From Candidatus Aminicenantota bacterium (GTDB lineage: Bacteria; Acidobacteriota; Aminicenantia; Aminicenantales; Aminicenantaceae): a stretch of 64,000 bases of DNA. The notes under the pieces are model-generated. The model searched no databases. It was given only the letters and a program-made list of their open reading frames with translations, and was not told the origin of the DNA. The stretch's first letter is position 1. Every line of letters starts with the position of its first letter. The stretch spans positions 839,306 to 903,305 of the forward strand of contig CP070825.1 of assembly GCA_020344415.1 (NCBI GenBank). Reading direction: 5' to 3'. The position numbers were made by a program, and so were the translations under genes. Below, in pieces: positions 37,401 through 44,645 of the stretch.

Positions 37401-37547
37401 GCGCTTTCGGCTGTAGGCGGTCTTATCAGCTCGACAATATTTATTTTAATTGCGATTCCTATTTTTTATTGCTACGGGGATGGGATTCGTTCCTGGGCAC
37501 AAAAGAAAATGAGAGAGCTCAAGAAAGCTCGGGGAAATTTCAAATAA
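34467..37547 (+). CDS. RND efflux pump subunit, second of the pair
   Basis: A 1026-residue RND transporter of usual length. It begins MKIFIERPIATAMFFLAVLV and has NIPFELAPKEEYPEITI, then GGLALGFGLFVDNSIVVFEN near residue 390 and GGIVVNNSILLVDHINLRRK near 910. The Asp of the usual D-N-A-I in the second repeat is replaced by NNSI, which is common in partner subunits. The ATG is two bases after the RAYT element, so the original ribosome site is gone and expression may depend on read-through or a new site. It probably forms a heteromeric pump with the 30155 product (MdtBC-like arrangement, inferred). Confidence 0.92.
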   Translation: MKIFIERPIATAMFFLAVLVLGIYSFLNIPFELAPKEEYPEITINTSWPDVPPEIIQTQITSPLEEIASTVKGVRKMTSSSYIGNSQITLEFDDDINMEFAKLALREKIASIEDELPYGIRRPQFSSYVPEDFRTDPFLQYSIFGDYTLQKLREMLKEKIEFGIGSVKGVADVKVEGGSEPEISIVLDKEKLKALNIHPFMVSSRVIQRTAIYPAGKAKKGSQEFIFKVSDPVKTITELGETIVAFSGENPIKLKDIAQVAPSYADVRRLIRIDGQPAIGLTVFKESGTSTLKVAKKVKRKLEEIKEELPQDLNFKVWHDESEDIQKNLKDLYLVVGIILAMIFIMLFVILRSFKPSLLILSSIAFSVLITFNFIYLFKISMNLLTLGGLALGFGLFVDNSIVVFENVLRLREKGTPPIQAAIAGSKEVFLPVIAATLTTMSVFFSFAYFQGRLKIYYLPLAIVISSALAASLMVSFSLIPALSPRLLKKKRELKKEKIRDAYERFLRVLIRHPVEIIVILAFIFVGSYKWFKDEVSLGYFFPWQYQQMLRAYIRMPPGTPIERADEVAQKFEEKVLEAKYEKEMVTQVTAETAFIFITFPPEIEYSYRPYLMKEELIQLATNFAGIGVSISGFDPQGYYSSFATGTSYDSHIKFYGYNLKKLREIAAKLERELKRNPRIKEVKTVPSRFRWYRLDSFEYILKIDKEAMRKYDIDPQYLYFHIGSLLRGTFARQTTKVGGKEMELSIKFPESDRMDLKTLQDSLITTRGGEYLRLGEISSLEERPIAGSIDRENQRFQLTVMWEFRGPYKAADKYKKTVFSRLQLPAGFSATLEETWRFTEEEKGQILFAIVFSLIIIFMILASLYESIIHPFFILLAVPLALIGVFIAFVIADFPFDSSAYIGVILLGGIVVNNSILLVDHINLRRKQGLPLLEAVLKGARERVRPIFLTTSTTVLGMFPLILIQVEVGRRQIWSTLALSAVGGLISSTIFILIAIPIFYCYGDGIRSWAQKKMRELKKARGNFK

Positions 37548-37558
37548 AAATAAAAAAA

Positions 37559-37628
37559 GGGGACAAAAAAAGGGAACAGTTTAAAAAAGGGAACAGTTGA
37601 AAAAAGGGAACAGTTGAAAAAAGGGGAC
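37559..37628 (+). repeat. Short tandem repeat of a 17-base A-rich unit
   Basis: Three consecutive copies of GGGAACAGTTGAAAAAA (first copy with one T for G) lie between GGGGACA half-motifs. They look like a stutter of the GGGGACAG element end, immediately after the second RND gene. Confidence 0.75.
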
Positions 37629-37712
37629 AGACTACTTATTAATATAATTAATTGTCATTGCGAACGAAGTGTGGCAATCTCACCTTGTAGAATAAAAAGT
37701 AGCCTGCTCCCC
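37623..37712. repeat. Inverted-repeat element with CATTGCG module (second copy of the 12357 type)
   Basis: It begins GGGGACAGACTACTTATT and ends AATAAAAAGTAGCC followed by TGCTCCCC. Between the arms is TCATTGCGAACGAAGTGTGG. Arms and insert match the element at 12357-12442 with a few changes. Confidence 0.75.
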
Positions 37713-37737
37713 TTTTTTTGCTCCTATTTTCTGCAGG

Positions 37738-37885
37738 TGCTTGATTCATCAAGCCCACATTGTTATTGCGAGAGAAGCGAAGCAACGTGGCAATCCTCGA
37801 GAAAAAAAAGATAAGATTGCTTCAATCCTTCGGATTTCGCAATGACAGATAGGATGTCATTGTGAGTAAAGAGAAGCAATCTCAC
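37738..37885. repeat. Cluster of dispersed CTTGATTCATCAAGC and GAAGCAATC modules
   Basis: A GCTTGATTCATCAAGC palindrome is followed by TTATTGCGAGAGAAGC, ATTGCTTCAATCC, TTCGCAATGACA and a final TCATTGTGAGTAAAG unit. The units lie in both orientations, giving several possible hairpins. No ORF here is credible. Confidence 0.65.
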
Positions 37886-37891
37886 CATTTT

Positions 37892-37920
37892 TTGATTTCA
37901 TCTTATTTTTCTGTTATAAA
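37892..37920 (+). promoter_or_regulatory. Sigma-70 promoter for the PLP gene pair
   Basis: TTGATT (37892-37897) and TATAAA (37915-37920) are separated by 17 bases and lie 23 bases before the 37943 start. Confidence 0.58.
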
Positions 37921-37942
37921 ATTTATTCTGTAGGAGAAAAGA

Positions 37943-39013
37943 ATGGCTTCGCACACAATCCTTGAACTAAAAGAAAAAATTAACAGCTTTCCAAAGAAAG
38001 ATTTGATTCCGTTGCCGACCCCTCTGCGCAAACTGAAGAATCTTTCTCAAGATCTTGAGGGCCCAGAAATTTTTATAAAGAGAGATGACCTGACCGGATT
38101 AGCTTTTGGTGGAAATAAGTCTCGCAAGTTGGAGTTTATCATCCAGGATGTCTTGGATAAGAAAGCGGATGTGGTCATCACTTGGGCGAGTGTACAATCA
38201 AACTGGTGTCTTCAAACATCTGCAGCGGCCAGGAAGTTTGGCATAGAACCAATCATGCTTTTGTTTAAAACCTATGAGCTTACCGAAGAGTATGATGGGA
38301 ATCTTCTTCTGGATTATATCCTGGATGCCGATATCAGGATTAAGGAAATAGAGGACCGAAAGATTATGCGGGTAAAGGATATTCAGGAAATTATAGAAGA
38401 AGTAATCAATGAAGTAAAAGAGAAAGGTCACACGCCATATGTGGCTCCTATAGGGGGATCCATGGTGGACGGATCGATGGAAAAGCCCCTTGGAGCCATT
38501 AGTTATGTCAATGCTTTTGCAGAAATGTTGGAACAGATGGGAGAAGACTCAGAAGTCAATTATGTAATCCACGCATCGGGTTCTGGAGGAACCCAGGCTG
38601 GCTTAGCCGCGGGGGCAAAAGCTTCTAAAGATAACGCTAAAGTCTTAGGAATCAGTGTTTCAGATGAAAAAGAACCATACAGAGATGAAGTTTTTAATAT
38701 TGCACAGGATACTGTAAAAGCGCTGGGGCTGGATTTTTCGATGGAGAGAGAAGATATCATTGTTTTTGATGAATACATTAAAGAGGGCTATGGGGTTGTT
38801 AACAGGGAAGTCTCGGATGCCATTCGATTGCTGGCGGTAAGAGAAGGAATTTTTCTTGACCCTGTTTATACTGGTAAGGCTATGACTGCTCTCATCGATC
38901 TTGTGAAAAAAGGATATTTTAAGAAAGAAGATAAAATTGTCTATTTTCATACGGGAGGAACAGCCGCTCTTTTTCCCAATAAATATCGATTGGTCGATTT
39001 CCTGAAACCATAG
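37943..39013 (+). CDS. PLP-dependent enzyme, ACC deaminase / D-cysteine desulfhydrase family
   Basis: A 356-residue fold-type II PLP enzyme. It has IPLPTPLRKL, KRDDLTGLAFGGNKSRKLEF with the Schiff-base Lys in GGNKSRK near residue 58, a Ser/Asn-rich site (WASVQSNWCLQTSAAAR), HASGSGGTQAG for phosphate binding near 212 and FHTGGTAALF near 335. These fit D-cysteine desulfhydrase and 1-aminocyclopropane-1-carboxylate deaminase-like proteins; the exact amino-acid substrate cannot be assigned. A second fold-type II PLP gene starts 19 bases later, suggesting joint amino-acid catabolism. Confidence 0.88.
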   Translation: MASHTILELKEKINSFPKKDLIPLPTPLRKLKNLSQDLEGPEIFIKRDDLTGLAFGGNKSRKLEFIIQDVLDKKADVVITWASVQSNWCLQTSAAARKFGIEPIMLLFKTYELTEEYDGNLLLDYILDADIRIKEIEDRKIMRVKDIQEIIEEVINEVKEKGHTPYVAPIGGSMVDGSMEKPLGAISYVNAFAEMLEQMGEDSEVNYVIHASGSGGTQAGLAAGAKASKDNAKVLGISVSDEKEPYRDEVFNIAQDTVKALGLDFSMEREDIIVFDEYIKEGYGVVNREVSDAIRLLAVREGIFLDPVYTGKAMTALIDLVKKGYFKKEDKIVYFHTGGTAALFPNKYRLVDFLKP

Positions 39014-39032
39014 AATAAAAGGAGTTGAAGCA

Positions 39033-39992
39033 ATGAAGCTTGAAAGACCTGCCTTTAAAGATGTTCTGGAAGTTAGGGGCCTGATAAAGGATTATGTTCC
39101 TCGGACGCCTCTTTATTCCTACCCACTCTTGAATCAGCTTTTAGATACAAAAGTTTATATTAAGCATGAAAATCATATGCCTATCGGGGTTTTTAAAATC
39201 AGAGGAGGAATCAACCTCATTTCCCGCCTGACTCGTGAGCAGAAAGAAAGGGGAGTAGTTACGGCCTCAACAGGAAATCATGCTCTTTCGATTATCTATG
39301 CATCCAACCTTTTTGGTGTCCCTGTGACCGTTGTAATGCCAGAGAAGGCAAATTCCGCGAAAGTAAAAACGATAAAGAGCCTCGGTGCTAACATCGTTTT
39401 CTTCGGGAAAATCTTTGATGAGGCCAGGGAATATGCAGAGAAGCTAGCAGGAGAAAGGGGTGTGCGTTTTATTCATCCTGCCAATGAACCTTACTTGATT
39501 GCAGGCGTTGGCACATATGCTTTAGAAATTTTTGAGGAATGCCCCACCATGGATGTCATAATTGTACCCATAGGAGGAGGAAGTGGCGCATCAGGATGTT
39601 GTATAGTCAAGGAAACGGTCAATCCAGATGTTCAGGTAATAGGGGTTCAGGCAGAGAAAGCTCCAGCCGCTTATCTCTCATGGAAGAATAAAAAGATCGT
39701 TAAGGATAAGATGGAAACAGCTGCTGAGGGATTGGCTACTCAAGTGGGATACGAGCTCACACAGGGAATCCTCCAGGATCATTTAAATGATTTTATTCTC
39801 GTCTCAGAAGAAGAAATGGTTCAGGCCATCCGCATCTACATGGATCTTACAAGGAATTTAGTGGAAGAAGCTGGTGCTTCTCCTCTTGCAGCCGCCTTAA
39901 AGATGAAGAAAAGCCTGAAAGGAAAGACAGTTGTACTTGTTCTTACTGGAGGGAATATCTCTATGGAGAGATTGAAAGAGATTATGGCCTGA
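39033..39992 (+). CDS. Threonine/serine dehydratase-like PLP enzyme
   Basis: A 319-residue fold-type II PLP enzyme resembling catabolic threonine dehydratase or serine racemase. The Schiff-base Lys lies in PIGVFKIRGGINL near residue 54, the substrate loop is TASTGNHALSI near 81 and the phosphate-binding Gly loop is PIGGGSGASG near 180. VLTGGNISMERL closes the active site near 305. The short length, without a C-terminal ACT domain, indicates the catabolic, non-isoleucine-regulated form. AAAGGAG precedes the ATG. It probably yields 2-oxoacids that could feed the ferredoxin oxidoreductase at 58000-61009. Confidence 0.87.
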   Translation: MKLERPAFKDVLEVRGLIKDYVPRTPLYSYPLLNQLLDTKVYIKHENHMPIGVFKIRGGINLISRLTREQKERGVVTASTGNHALSIIYASNLFGVPVTVVMPEKANSAKVKTIKSLGANIVFFGKIFDEAREYAEKLAGERGVRFIHPANEPYLIAGVGTYALEIFEECPTMDVIIVPIGGGSGASGCCIVKETVNPDVQVIGVQAEKAPAAYLSWKNKKIVKDKMETAAEGLATQVGYELTQGILQDHLNDFILVSEEEMVQAIRIYMDLTRNLVEEAGASPLAAALKMKKSLKGKTVVLVLTGGNISMERLKEIMA

Positions 39993-40000
39993 GATAAAAA

Positions 40001-40200
40001 GGGGCAGGCTGCTTTTTTCTTTCAACTTTTGCGTAATCACCACTTTACGCTCGTAATAACATCCTGCAGGTGGGCATAATTTATCTGTAGGGGCTTGATT
40101 TATCAAGCCCGCTTGTCTTTTGCAAATTTTATTTCAGATAATTGAAATGTGGGTTTGATAAATCAAACCCCTACGTTAAGGTGAAAAGCAGCCTTTCCCC
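40001..40200. repeat. Inverted-repeat element with two nested TTGATTTATCAA palindromes
   Basis: GGGGCAGGCTGCTTTT at 40001 is mirrored by GAAAAGCAGCCTTTCCCC ending at 40200. Inside are GGGCTTGATTTATCAAGCCC (40091-40110) and GGGTTTGATAAATCAAACCC (40151-40170), which point at each other. It fills the convergent gap between the dehydratase gene and hflC. Confidence 0.75.
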
Positions 40201-40207
40201 AGAGTAT

Positions 40208-41155
40208 TTATCTTCGCCTTGAGCTTTTTAGGTACTTCAAAAATTCGCTTTCAGTTGTAAGGAGAAGCCAGGTCTCTTTATCCAGGCTTGCAACATATGT
40301 CTCCAGAGTTTTCATGAACTGGTAAAATTCTGGGTCTAGATTATAAGCATTAGCATAGATTTTTGTTGCTTCAGCATCAGCTTTACCTTTAATTTCCTGT
40401 GCTGTCCGGTAGGCCTCTGATTGGATCCTTTTCAACTCTCTTTCTTTCTGTCCAAGAATTTTAGCGCTTTCCCCATCTCCTTCGGAGCGGTATTTGGATG
40501 CGATTCTTTGCCTTTCAGCTATCATACGTCTGAACACTTCCTGTTGGACCGCTTCTACATAATTGACTCTCTTTATTCTGACATCTCTGAGCTCTACCCC
40601 GATTTCAGGTGTTTTCTGAGAAGAGTTTTCCAGGATGATATGAGCGATTTTTTCTCTACCGGTCTCTATTTTAAGAATAGCTGCAGGAACATCCAGAATG
40701 ACCGTTTCTTCAGTCTGTTCGAATTCGCGGTTTGTAGAACGGACTATCTCGATCAAGTCATAATTAGCTACGGCATTTCTTGTTTCTCCATCAATAATAT
40801 CATCTATCCTCGATTGAGCTCTTCTCTCATCCCTCACTCTCTGGAAGAAGACCAGAGGATCGCTGATTCTCCAGCGGGCATACATAACAACCCATATGTA
40901 TTTTTTATCTTTAGTCGGAATTTCATTCGGATCTCCATCCCATTCCAGCCAGCGCTTCTCAAAATAGTTGGTTTTTTGGATGAAAGGAACCTTCACGTGC
41001 AACCCGGGCTTAGTGACAGCGTCTCCAATAGGCTCCCCGAATTGAGTGATAATCACTTGGTTAGTCTCAGAGACAACGTAGAGAGAACTGAGGAGAACAA
41101 TGATAACAACAAAAGCTGCAATAGCGATGATTATATTTCTTGTTGTGCTGCTCAT
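40208..41155 (-). CDS. hflC: HflC, membrane protease-modulator subunit (SPFH family)
   Basis: A 315-residue membrane-anchored protein. A single N-terminal helix (residues 8-28) is followed by the SPFH/band-7 domain (TNQVIITQFGEPIGDAVTKPG, VKVPFIQKTNYFEKR) and a long helical region (RMIAERQRIASKYRSEGDGE, KGKADAEATKIYANAY). HflK and HflC form a cage-like complex around FtsH and restrain proteolysis of membrane proteins. The YANAYNLDPEFYQFMKTLETY motif is typical of HflC. The start overlaps the hflK stop by four bases, so translation is coupled. Confidence 0.95.
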   Translation of the reverse strand: MSSTTRNIIIAIAAFVVIIVLLSSLYVVSETNQVIITQFGEPIGDAVTKPGLHVKVPFIQKTNYFEKRWLEWDGDPNEIPTKDKKYIWVVMYARWRISDPLVFFQRVRDERRAQSRIDDIIDGETRNAVANYDLIEIVRSTNREFEQTEETVILDVPAAILKIETGREKIAHIILENSSQKTPEIGVELRDVRIKRVNYVEAVQQEVFRRMIAERQRIASKYRSEGDGESAKILGQKERELKRIQSEAYRTAQEIKGKADAEATKIYANAYNLDPEFYQFMKTLETYVASLDKETWLLLTTESEFLKYLKSSRRR

Positions 41156-42135
41156 TGTTTTACCTCCTTTATTTCCTTTCCCAGATTCAGAAGGGGCAAG
41201 ATGTTTTGCTGCTTCTCATCGAAGATGATCTTTTTGTTTATTTTGGGGAGAATTTCCATGATAGCTTCGAGGTAGAGGCGCTTTCGGGTCACTAATGGAG
41301 CTCGAGCATATTCCCTGTAGATAGCAATGAATCGATTGGCATCTCCTTTAGACCTGTTAACCCTTTCAGTAGCATATCCCTCGGCGGCCCTTATCATCTG
41401 TTCAGCTTCTCCAGACGCTTTGGGGATTATCTGATTGTATTCTGACCAGGCTTCGTTGATTTTCCTCTCTTTTTCCTGGAGAGATTCATTGACTTCGTTG
41501 AAGGATGGTTTGACAGGGTCTGGAGGATTGACATCCTGGAAGATGAGTTGATTGACCTCGATGCCAATTTCATACAGATCGCAGAGTTGTTGGAGTTGCT
41601 CCTTTGCTTCATTCGCAAGCCTATTCCTTCCGATAGTGATTACTTCATCTACTGAACTATCGCCAACAATTTTTCTTACCACAGCTTCATTCATGTAGTG
41701 AAAAGTACTTTCAGGGTCCCTAATTTTGAACAGGTAATTATAAGCATCTTTGATTTTGTACTGAACGATCCACTCCACCACAGCAACGTTTAAATCGCCT
41801 GTGAGCATCACTGCTTCCCTTCCTGCTTCAGGTGTCACCCTGTACTCTGTCCTTATACCTGGGCTTACAGTCCTGAATCCAAACTCCTTTTTCAACTGCC
41901 TTTGGACAGGCACTTTTGTCAAACTTTCTATAAAGGGAAGCTTAAGATGAAGCCCTGGATCTGTAGTCCTGACAAACTTGCCAAAGCGGAGAATCACTCC
42001 TATTTCTTCTGGTCTAATCTGGTAAAAAGAGCTAAAAAGTAGTATAAGGATCACGAGTCCTGCAACGGCAAGTTTGACAACACCTGCTTTAATCTTCGGC
42101 AGTTTAATTTCCATAGAAGGGAAATCACCTCTCAT
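41152..42135 (-). CDS. hflK: HflK, membrane protease-modulator subunit (SPFH family)
   Basis: A 327-residue partner of HflC with one N-terminal membrane helix (about 20-40) and an SPFH domain (YQIRPEEIGVILRFGKFVRT, then DPGLHLKLPF). The helical tail includes NEWQ-like features NEVNESLQEKERKINEAWSEYN and EGYATERVNRSKGDANRF. The Gly/Asp-rich N-terminal region of proteobacterial HflK is absent, as in many other phyla. An alternative start six codons in (MEIKLPKIK) exists. AAAGGAGGTT precedes the annotated ATG. The gene heads the two-gene leftward operon. Confidence 0.93.
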   Translation of the reverse strand: MRGDFPSMEIKLPKIKAGVVKLAVAGLVILILLFSSFYQIRPEEIGVILRFGKFVRTTDPGLHLKLPFIESLTKVPVQRQLKKEFGFRTVSPGIRTEYRVTPEAGREAVMLTGDLNVAVVEWIVQYKIKDAYNYLFKIRDPESTFHYMNEAVVRKIVGDSSVDEVITIGRNRLANEAKEQLQQLCDLYEIGIEVNQLIFQDVNPPDPVKPSFNEVNESLQEKERKINEAWSEYNQIIPKASGEAEQMIRAAEGYATERVNRSKGDANRFIAIYREYARAPLVTRKRLYLEAIMEILPKINKKIIFDEKQQNILPLLNLGKEIKEVKQ

Positions 42136-42206
42136 ATGAACCTCCTTTAAATGACATGATTTGGGCTAATCATAACACAGTTATATGCAGAGATAAAGCT
42201 AGAAAT

Positions 42207-42335
42207 TGTAAGGGCTTAATTTATCTAGTGGCTTAATATATGTAGTGGCTTGATTTATTAAGCCTACCTTAGATTTTTGTATGGCGCGGTAGGGAATTGA
42301 TTTATCTATGTACGGATTTGATTCATCCAATCCAC
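42207..42335. repeat. Degenerate tandem series of GGCTTGATTTATTAAGCC-like palindromes
   Basis: Four imperfect copies (near 42210, 42230, 42245 and 42315) of the palindrome family seen at 6822 and 40091, in varying decay, upstream of hflK. No gene is seen in 42136-42447. Confidence 0.55.
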
Positions 42336-42447
42336 TTTTGATAAAAAAATATGACTCCCAGTTATAAAAAATGAGGAAAATCCCAATATTTATTACTTAG
42401 AGTAAAGTTTTTATGGCCTGATGAAAAAGCGAATTAGAAAAAAGAGA

Positions 42448-43650
42448 TTATTTAAGGATTGAACCGATTGTATTTTCAAGGTCAGAAAGCGATGCCTGAT
42501 GCACATTTATTCGAGAGGATTCTATGGATTTCAACGCTTTTAGGCCGCTTCCAGTAATAACCAGAACGATATTAACTCTGGTCTTAAATTTCACATTTTT
42601 TGAAAATTTCAGGAGACCGGCTAAAGTCGTGGCTGAAGCAGGCTGGCAGAAAATCCCCTCGAGTTCAGCCAGCATCTTCTGCGCCTCTATGATTTCTTCA
42701 TCTGAAACGTCTAGTATCATTCCATTATTTTCTTTGATCATTCTAAGCGATATGTTTCCCCCTGCAGGGTCCGGATTAGAAATAGCGTGAGCAATTGTTT
42801 CTGCCTTTTTAATTCTCTCAAATTTCGACTTACCCGAAGCAAAAGCCTTTGCCAGGGGAGCACATCCCTGAGCCTGAACCCCTACAAATATCGGAACCTG
42901 TTGTATGAAACCTTCTTTTTTAAGGTCCAAAAATGCTCTCATCAGCCCCATTAAATGTCCCCCTGAACTTAAAGGAACAAAGATAAATTGAGGGGCACGG
43001 TGATTCAATTGGAAGAAAATCTCGAATCCTGTGGCTTTATAGCCTTCGACTCGGAACGGATCTACAGAATTCATAAAATAGATGTTATATTTTCTGCCGA
43101 TAGAGAAACTCTTTGTGAAAAGCTCGCCATAGTCTCCTTTGACTCTTATAAGCTCAGGATTATGGATACCCACTGAGAGAGTTTTCTCCAAGGAAGTGTC
43201 CTCTTTAAGGAGAACAAAGGTTTTTAAACCTGCTTTTGCTCCGTAAGCTGCAGTAGAGGAAGCCATGTTTCCAGTGGAAACCGTGCCAATTCTCTCTAAT
43301 CCCATAGCAACTGCCTTCTGGAAAGCGACAGCTGACCCTCTATCTTTGAAACTATATGTGGGATTGAATGTTTCATTTTTTGCAAAGACATTGGGGAGGC
43401 TGGTCCGTTCTATCAAGCGATTAAGTTTCACAAGCGGTGTGTTTCCTTCTCCTAAGTTAAGACTCGCGTCTAATTTCGATAGAGGTAGAAAATCTAAAAA
43501 TCTTTCCAAAGGATAATTTTTTCCAGGGTAAAATCTTCTTTTTTTTGGCGGAGAAGGGTATAGCATTGGCTCTCGGCAGTCTGGACAAAAGGAATCGAAA
43601 AGGTCCAAGGGATATTTTTTTTGACAAAAGAGACATTCGAGAAATTCCAT
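42448..43650 (-). CDS. thrC: Threonine synthase
   Basis: A PLP enzyme converting O-phospho-L-homoserine to threonine; 400 residues from the start chosen here. An N-terminal zinc-ribbon (CLFCQKKYPLDLFDSFCPDC) precedes the catalytic fold. The Schiff-base Lys is in NPTYSFKDRGSAVAF near residue 97, the substrate loop is STGNMASSTAAYGAKAGL and the phosphate loop is VPLSSGGHLMGL. The frame is open to 43749, but the ATG at 43650 has a GGAGAAAG ribosome site and gives the normal N-terminus, while the longer form runs toward an inserted repeat element. Homoserine dehydrogenase (49378) supplies the pathway upstream. Confidence 0.92.
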   Translation of the reverse strand: MEFLECLFCQKKYPLDLFDSFCPDCREPMLYPSPPKKRRFYPGKNYPLERFLDFLPLSKLDASLNLGEGNTPLVKLNRLIERTSLPNVFAKNETFNPTYSFKDRGSAVAFQKAVAMGLERIGTVSTGNMASSTAAYGAKAGLKTFVLLKEDTSLEKTLSVGIHNPELIRVKGDYGELFTKSFSIGRKYNIYFMNSVDPFRVEGYKATGFEIFFQLNHRAPQFIFVPLSSGGHLMGLMRAFLDLKKEGFIQQVPIFVGVQAQGCAPLAKAFASGKSKFERIKKAETIAHAISNPDPAGGNISLRMIKENNGMILDVSDEEIIEAQKMLAELEGIFCQPASATTLAGLLKFSKNVKFKTRVNIVLVITGSGLKALKSIESSRINVHQASLSDLENTIGSILK

Positions 43651-43711
43651 TTTTCGCTTTCTCCAGGAATTAAGTCTACATGATAATCGAAAGTGCTGCA
43701 AACAGGCCGTT

Positions 43712-43863
43712 GGGGACAGGCTTTCATTACTTAGGTAACTCCAAGGCAAACGTAATCAAGGGCTAGCTGAGCAGCTAAAGGAAGAAGGATTCTATTTCAA
43801 ATGACAAGACTTGATTCCGAACATAAAAAATTCGAGTTATGAAACTTATGAAAGCCTGACCCC
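43712..43863. mobile_element. Gene-less inverted-repeat element, GGGGTCAGG family (copy C)
   Basis: It begins GGGGACAGGCTTTCAT and ends AAAGCCTGACCCC. The interior CGTAATCAAGGGCTAGC and AGAAGGATTC match copy B at 29959-30110. It lies between divergent thrC and tadA and must displace or carry their promoters. Confidence 0.8.
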
Positions 43864-43928
43864 AATGTAACTTGTAAATTTGAGTGAACAGCGATAAAAT
43901 CAAGCTCGAAGGATTGAGCTCAAAACGG

Positions 43929-44393
43929 ATGAAAAACGATGAATATTTTATGCGGAAGGCTCTGGCTGAAGCGGAAAAATCAATCAGGAAAAATGAAATA
44001 CCAGTAGGAGCAGTTCTTGTTGCGGAGGATAAGATTTTAAGCAGCGCCCACAATGAGACGGTTGTGCGGAATGATCCCACTGCCCATGCAGAAATAGTGA
44101 CTATAAGAAAAGCCTGTAGAAAAAGGAATAATTATAGACTTCCTGATTGTGATTTATACATCACCCTGGAGCCTTGTGCTATGTGTTTAGGTGCTATGGT
44201 TCAAACAAGGATAAGAAGGCTGATTTATGGCGCCCTCGATCCAAAAGCTGGAGCTGTTGAATCCATCATGAGGTTTCCTTTTGATAAGACAAATCACAAG
44301 CCAGATATTAATGGTGGCGTTTTAGCCGAAGAATGCGGCAAAATTTTGAAGAATTTTTTTAAAGATAAGCGTAAACAAGCAAAAAGAGAATAA
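43929..44393 (+). CDS. tadA: tRNA-specific adenosine deaminase TadA
   Basis: A zinc deaminase that converts the wobble adenosine of tRNA-Arg(ACG) to inosine. It has FMRKALAEAEKS, the catalytic HAE in PTAHAEIVTIRKA and the PCxxC zinc ligands in LEPCAMCLGAMVQTRIRRL. YGALDPKAGAV is diagnostic of TadA over guanine or cytosine deaminases. About 154 residues, normal length. The ATG at 43929 gives the family-like N-terminus; the frame is open to a GTG at 43884, which would add 15 unconserved residues. A tRNA-Ser gene begins five bases after the stop. Confidence 0.94.
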   Translation: MKNDEYFMRKALAEAEKSIRKNEIPVGAVLVAEDKILSSAHNETVVRNDPTAHAEIVTIRKACRKRNNYRLPDCDLYITLEPCAMCLGAMVQTRIRRLIYGALDPKAGAVESIMRFPFDKTNHKPDINGGVLAEECGKILKNFFKDKRKQAKRE

Positions 44394-44397
44394 TAAT

Positions 44398-44489
44398 GGA
44401 GAGGTGGCCGAGTGGTTGAAGGCGGCGGTCTCGAAAACCGCTATTCTGAGTTATCAGGATCGTGGGTTCGAATCCCACCCTCTCCGCCA
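44398..44489 (+). tRNA. tRNA-Ser (anticodon CGA)
   Basis: The acceptor stem GGAGAGG pairs with CCTCTCC. The anticodon stem GCGGT/ACCGC encloses the loop CTCGAAA, giving anticodon CGA. A long variable arm (class II tRNA) and a T arm GTGGG-TTCGAAT-CCCAC follow. The CCA end is genome-encoded. It lies five bases after tadA. Confidence 0.97.
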
Positions 44490-44645
44490 GCATAACCAAT
44501 TCGAACTTTTGTGCCTTTCATCCAAGAGGGAAAGAGTGTGAATCTTTGTATGAACAATGTCGTATGTTTTGGATTCCATTTTTTAGCTAGAATTACTTTT
44601 TCTTTGAGGTCTTCTCTTTTTGGGTTTTTGACCGGGCTTGAAACG

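Noticed and set aside
37614..37814. 66-aa frame with HCERSVAIS and CERSEATWQSS
   Set aside because: It is the translated dispersed CATTGCGAGCGAAGC repeat, a common false ORF.
37559..37885. Possible CRISPR array in the repeat-rich gap
   Set aside because: The repeats are contiguous or palindromic, with no regular unique spacers and no cas genes nearby.
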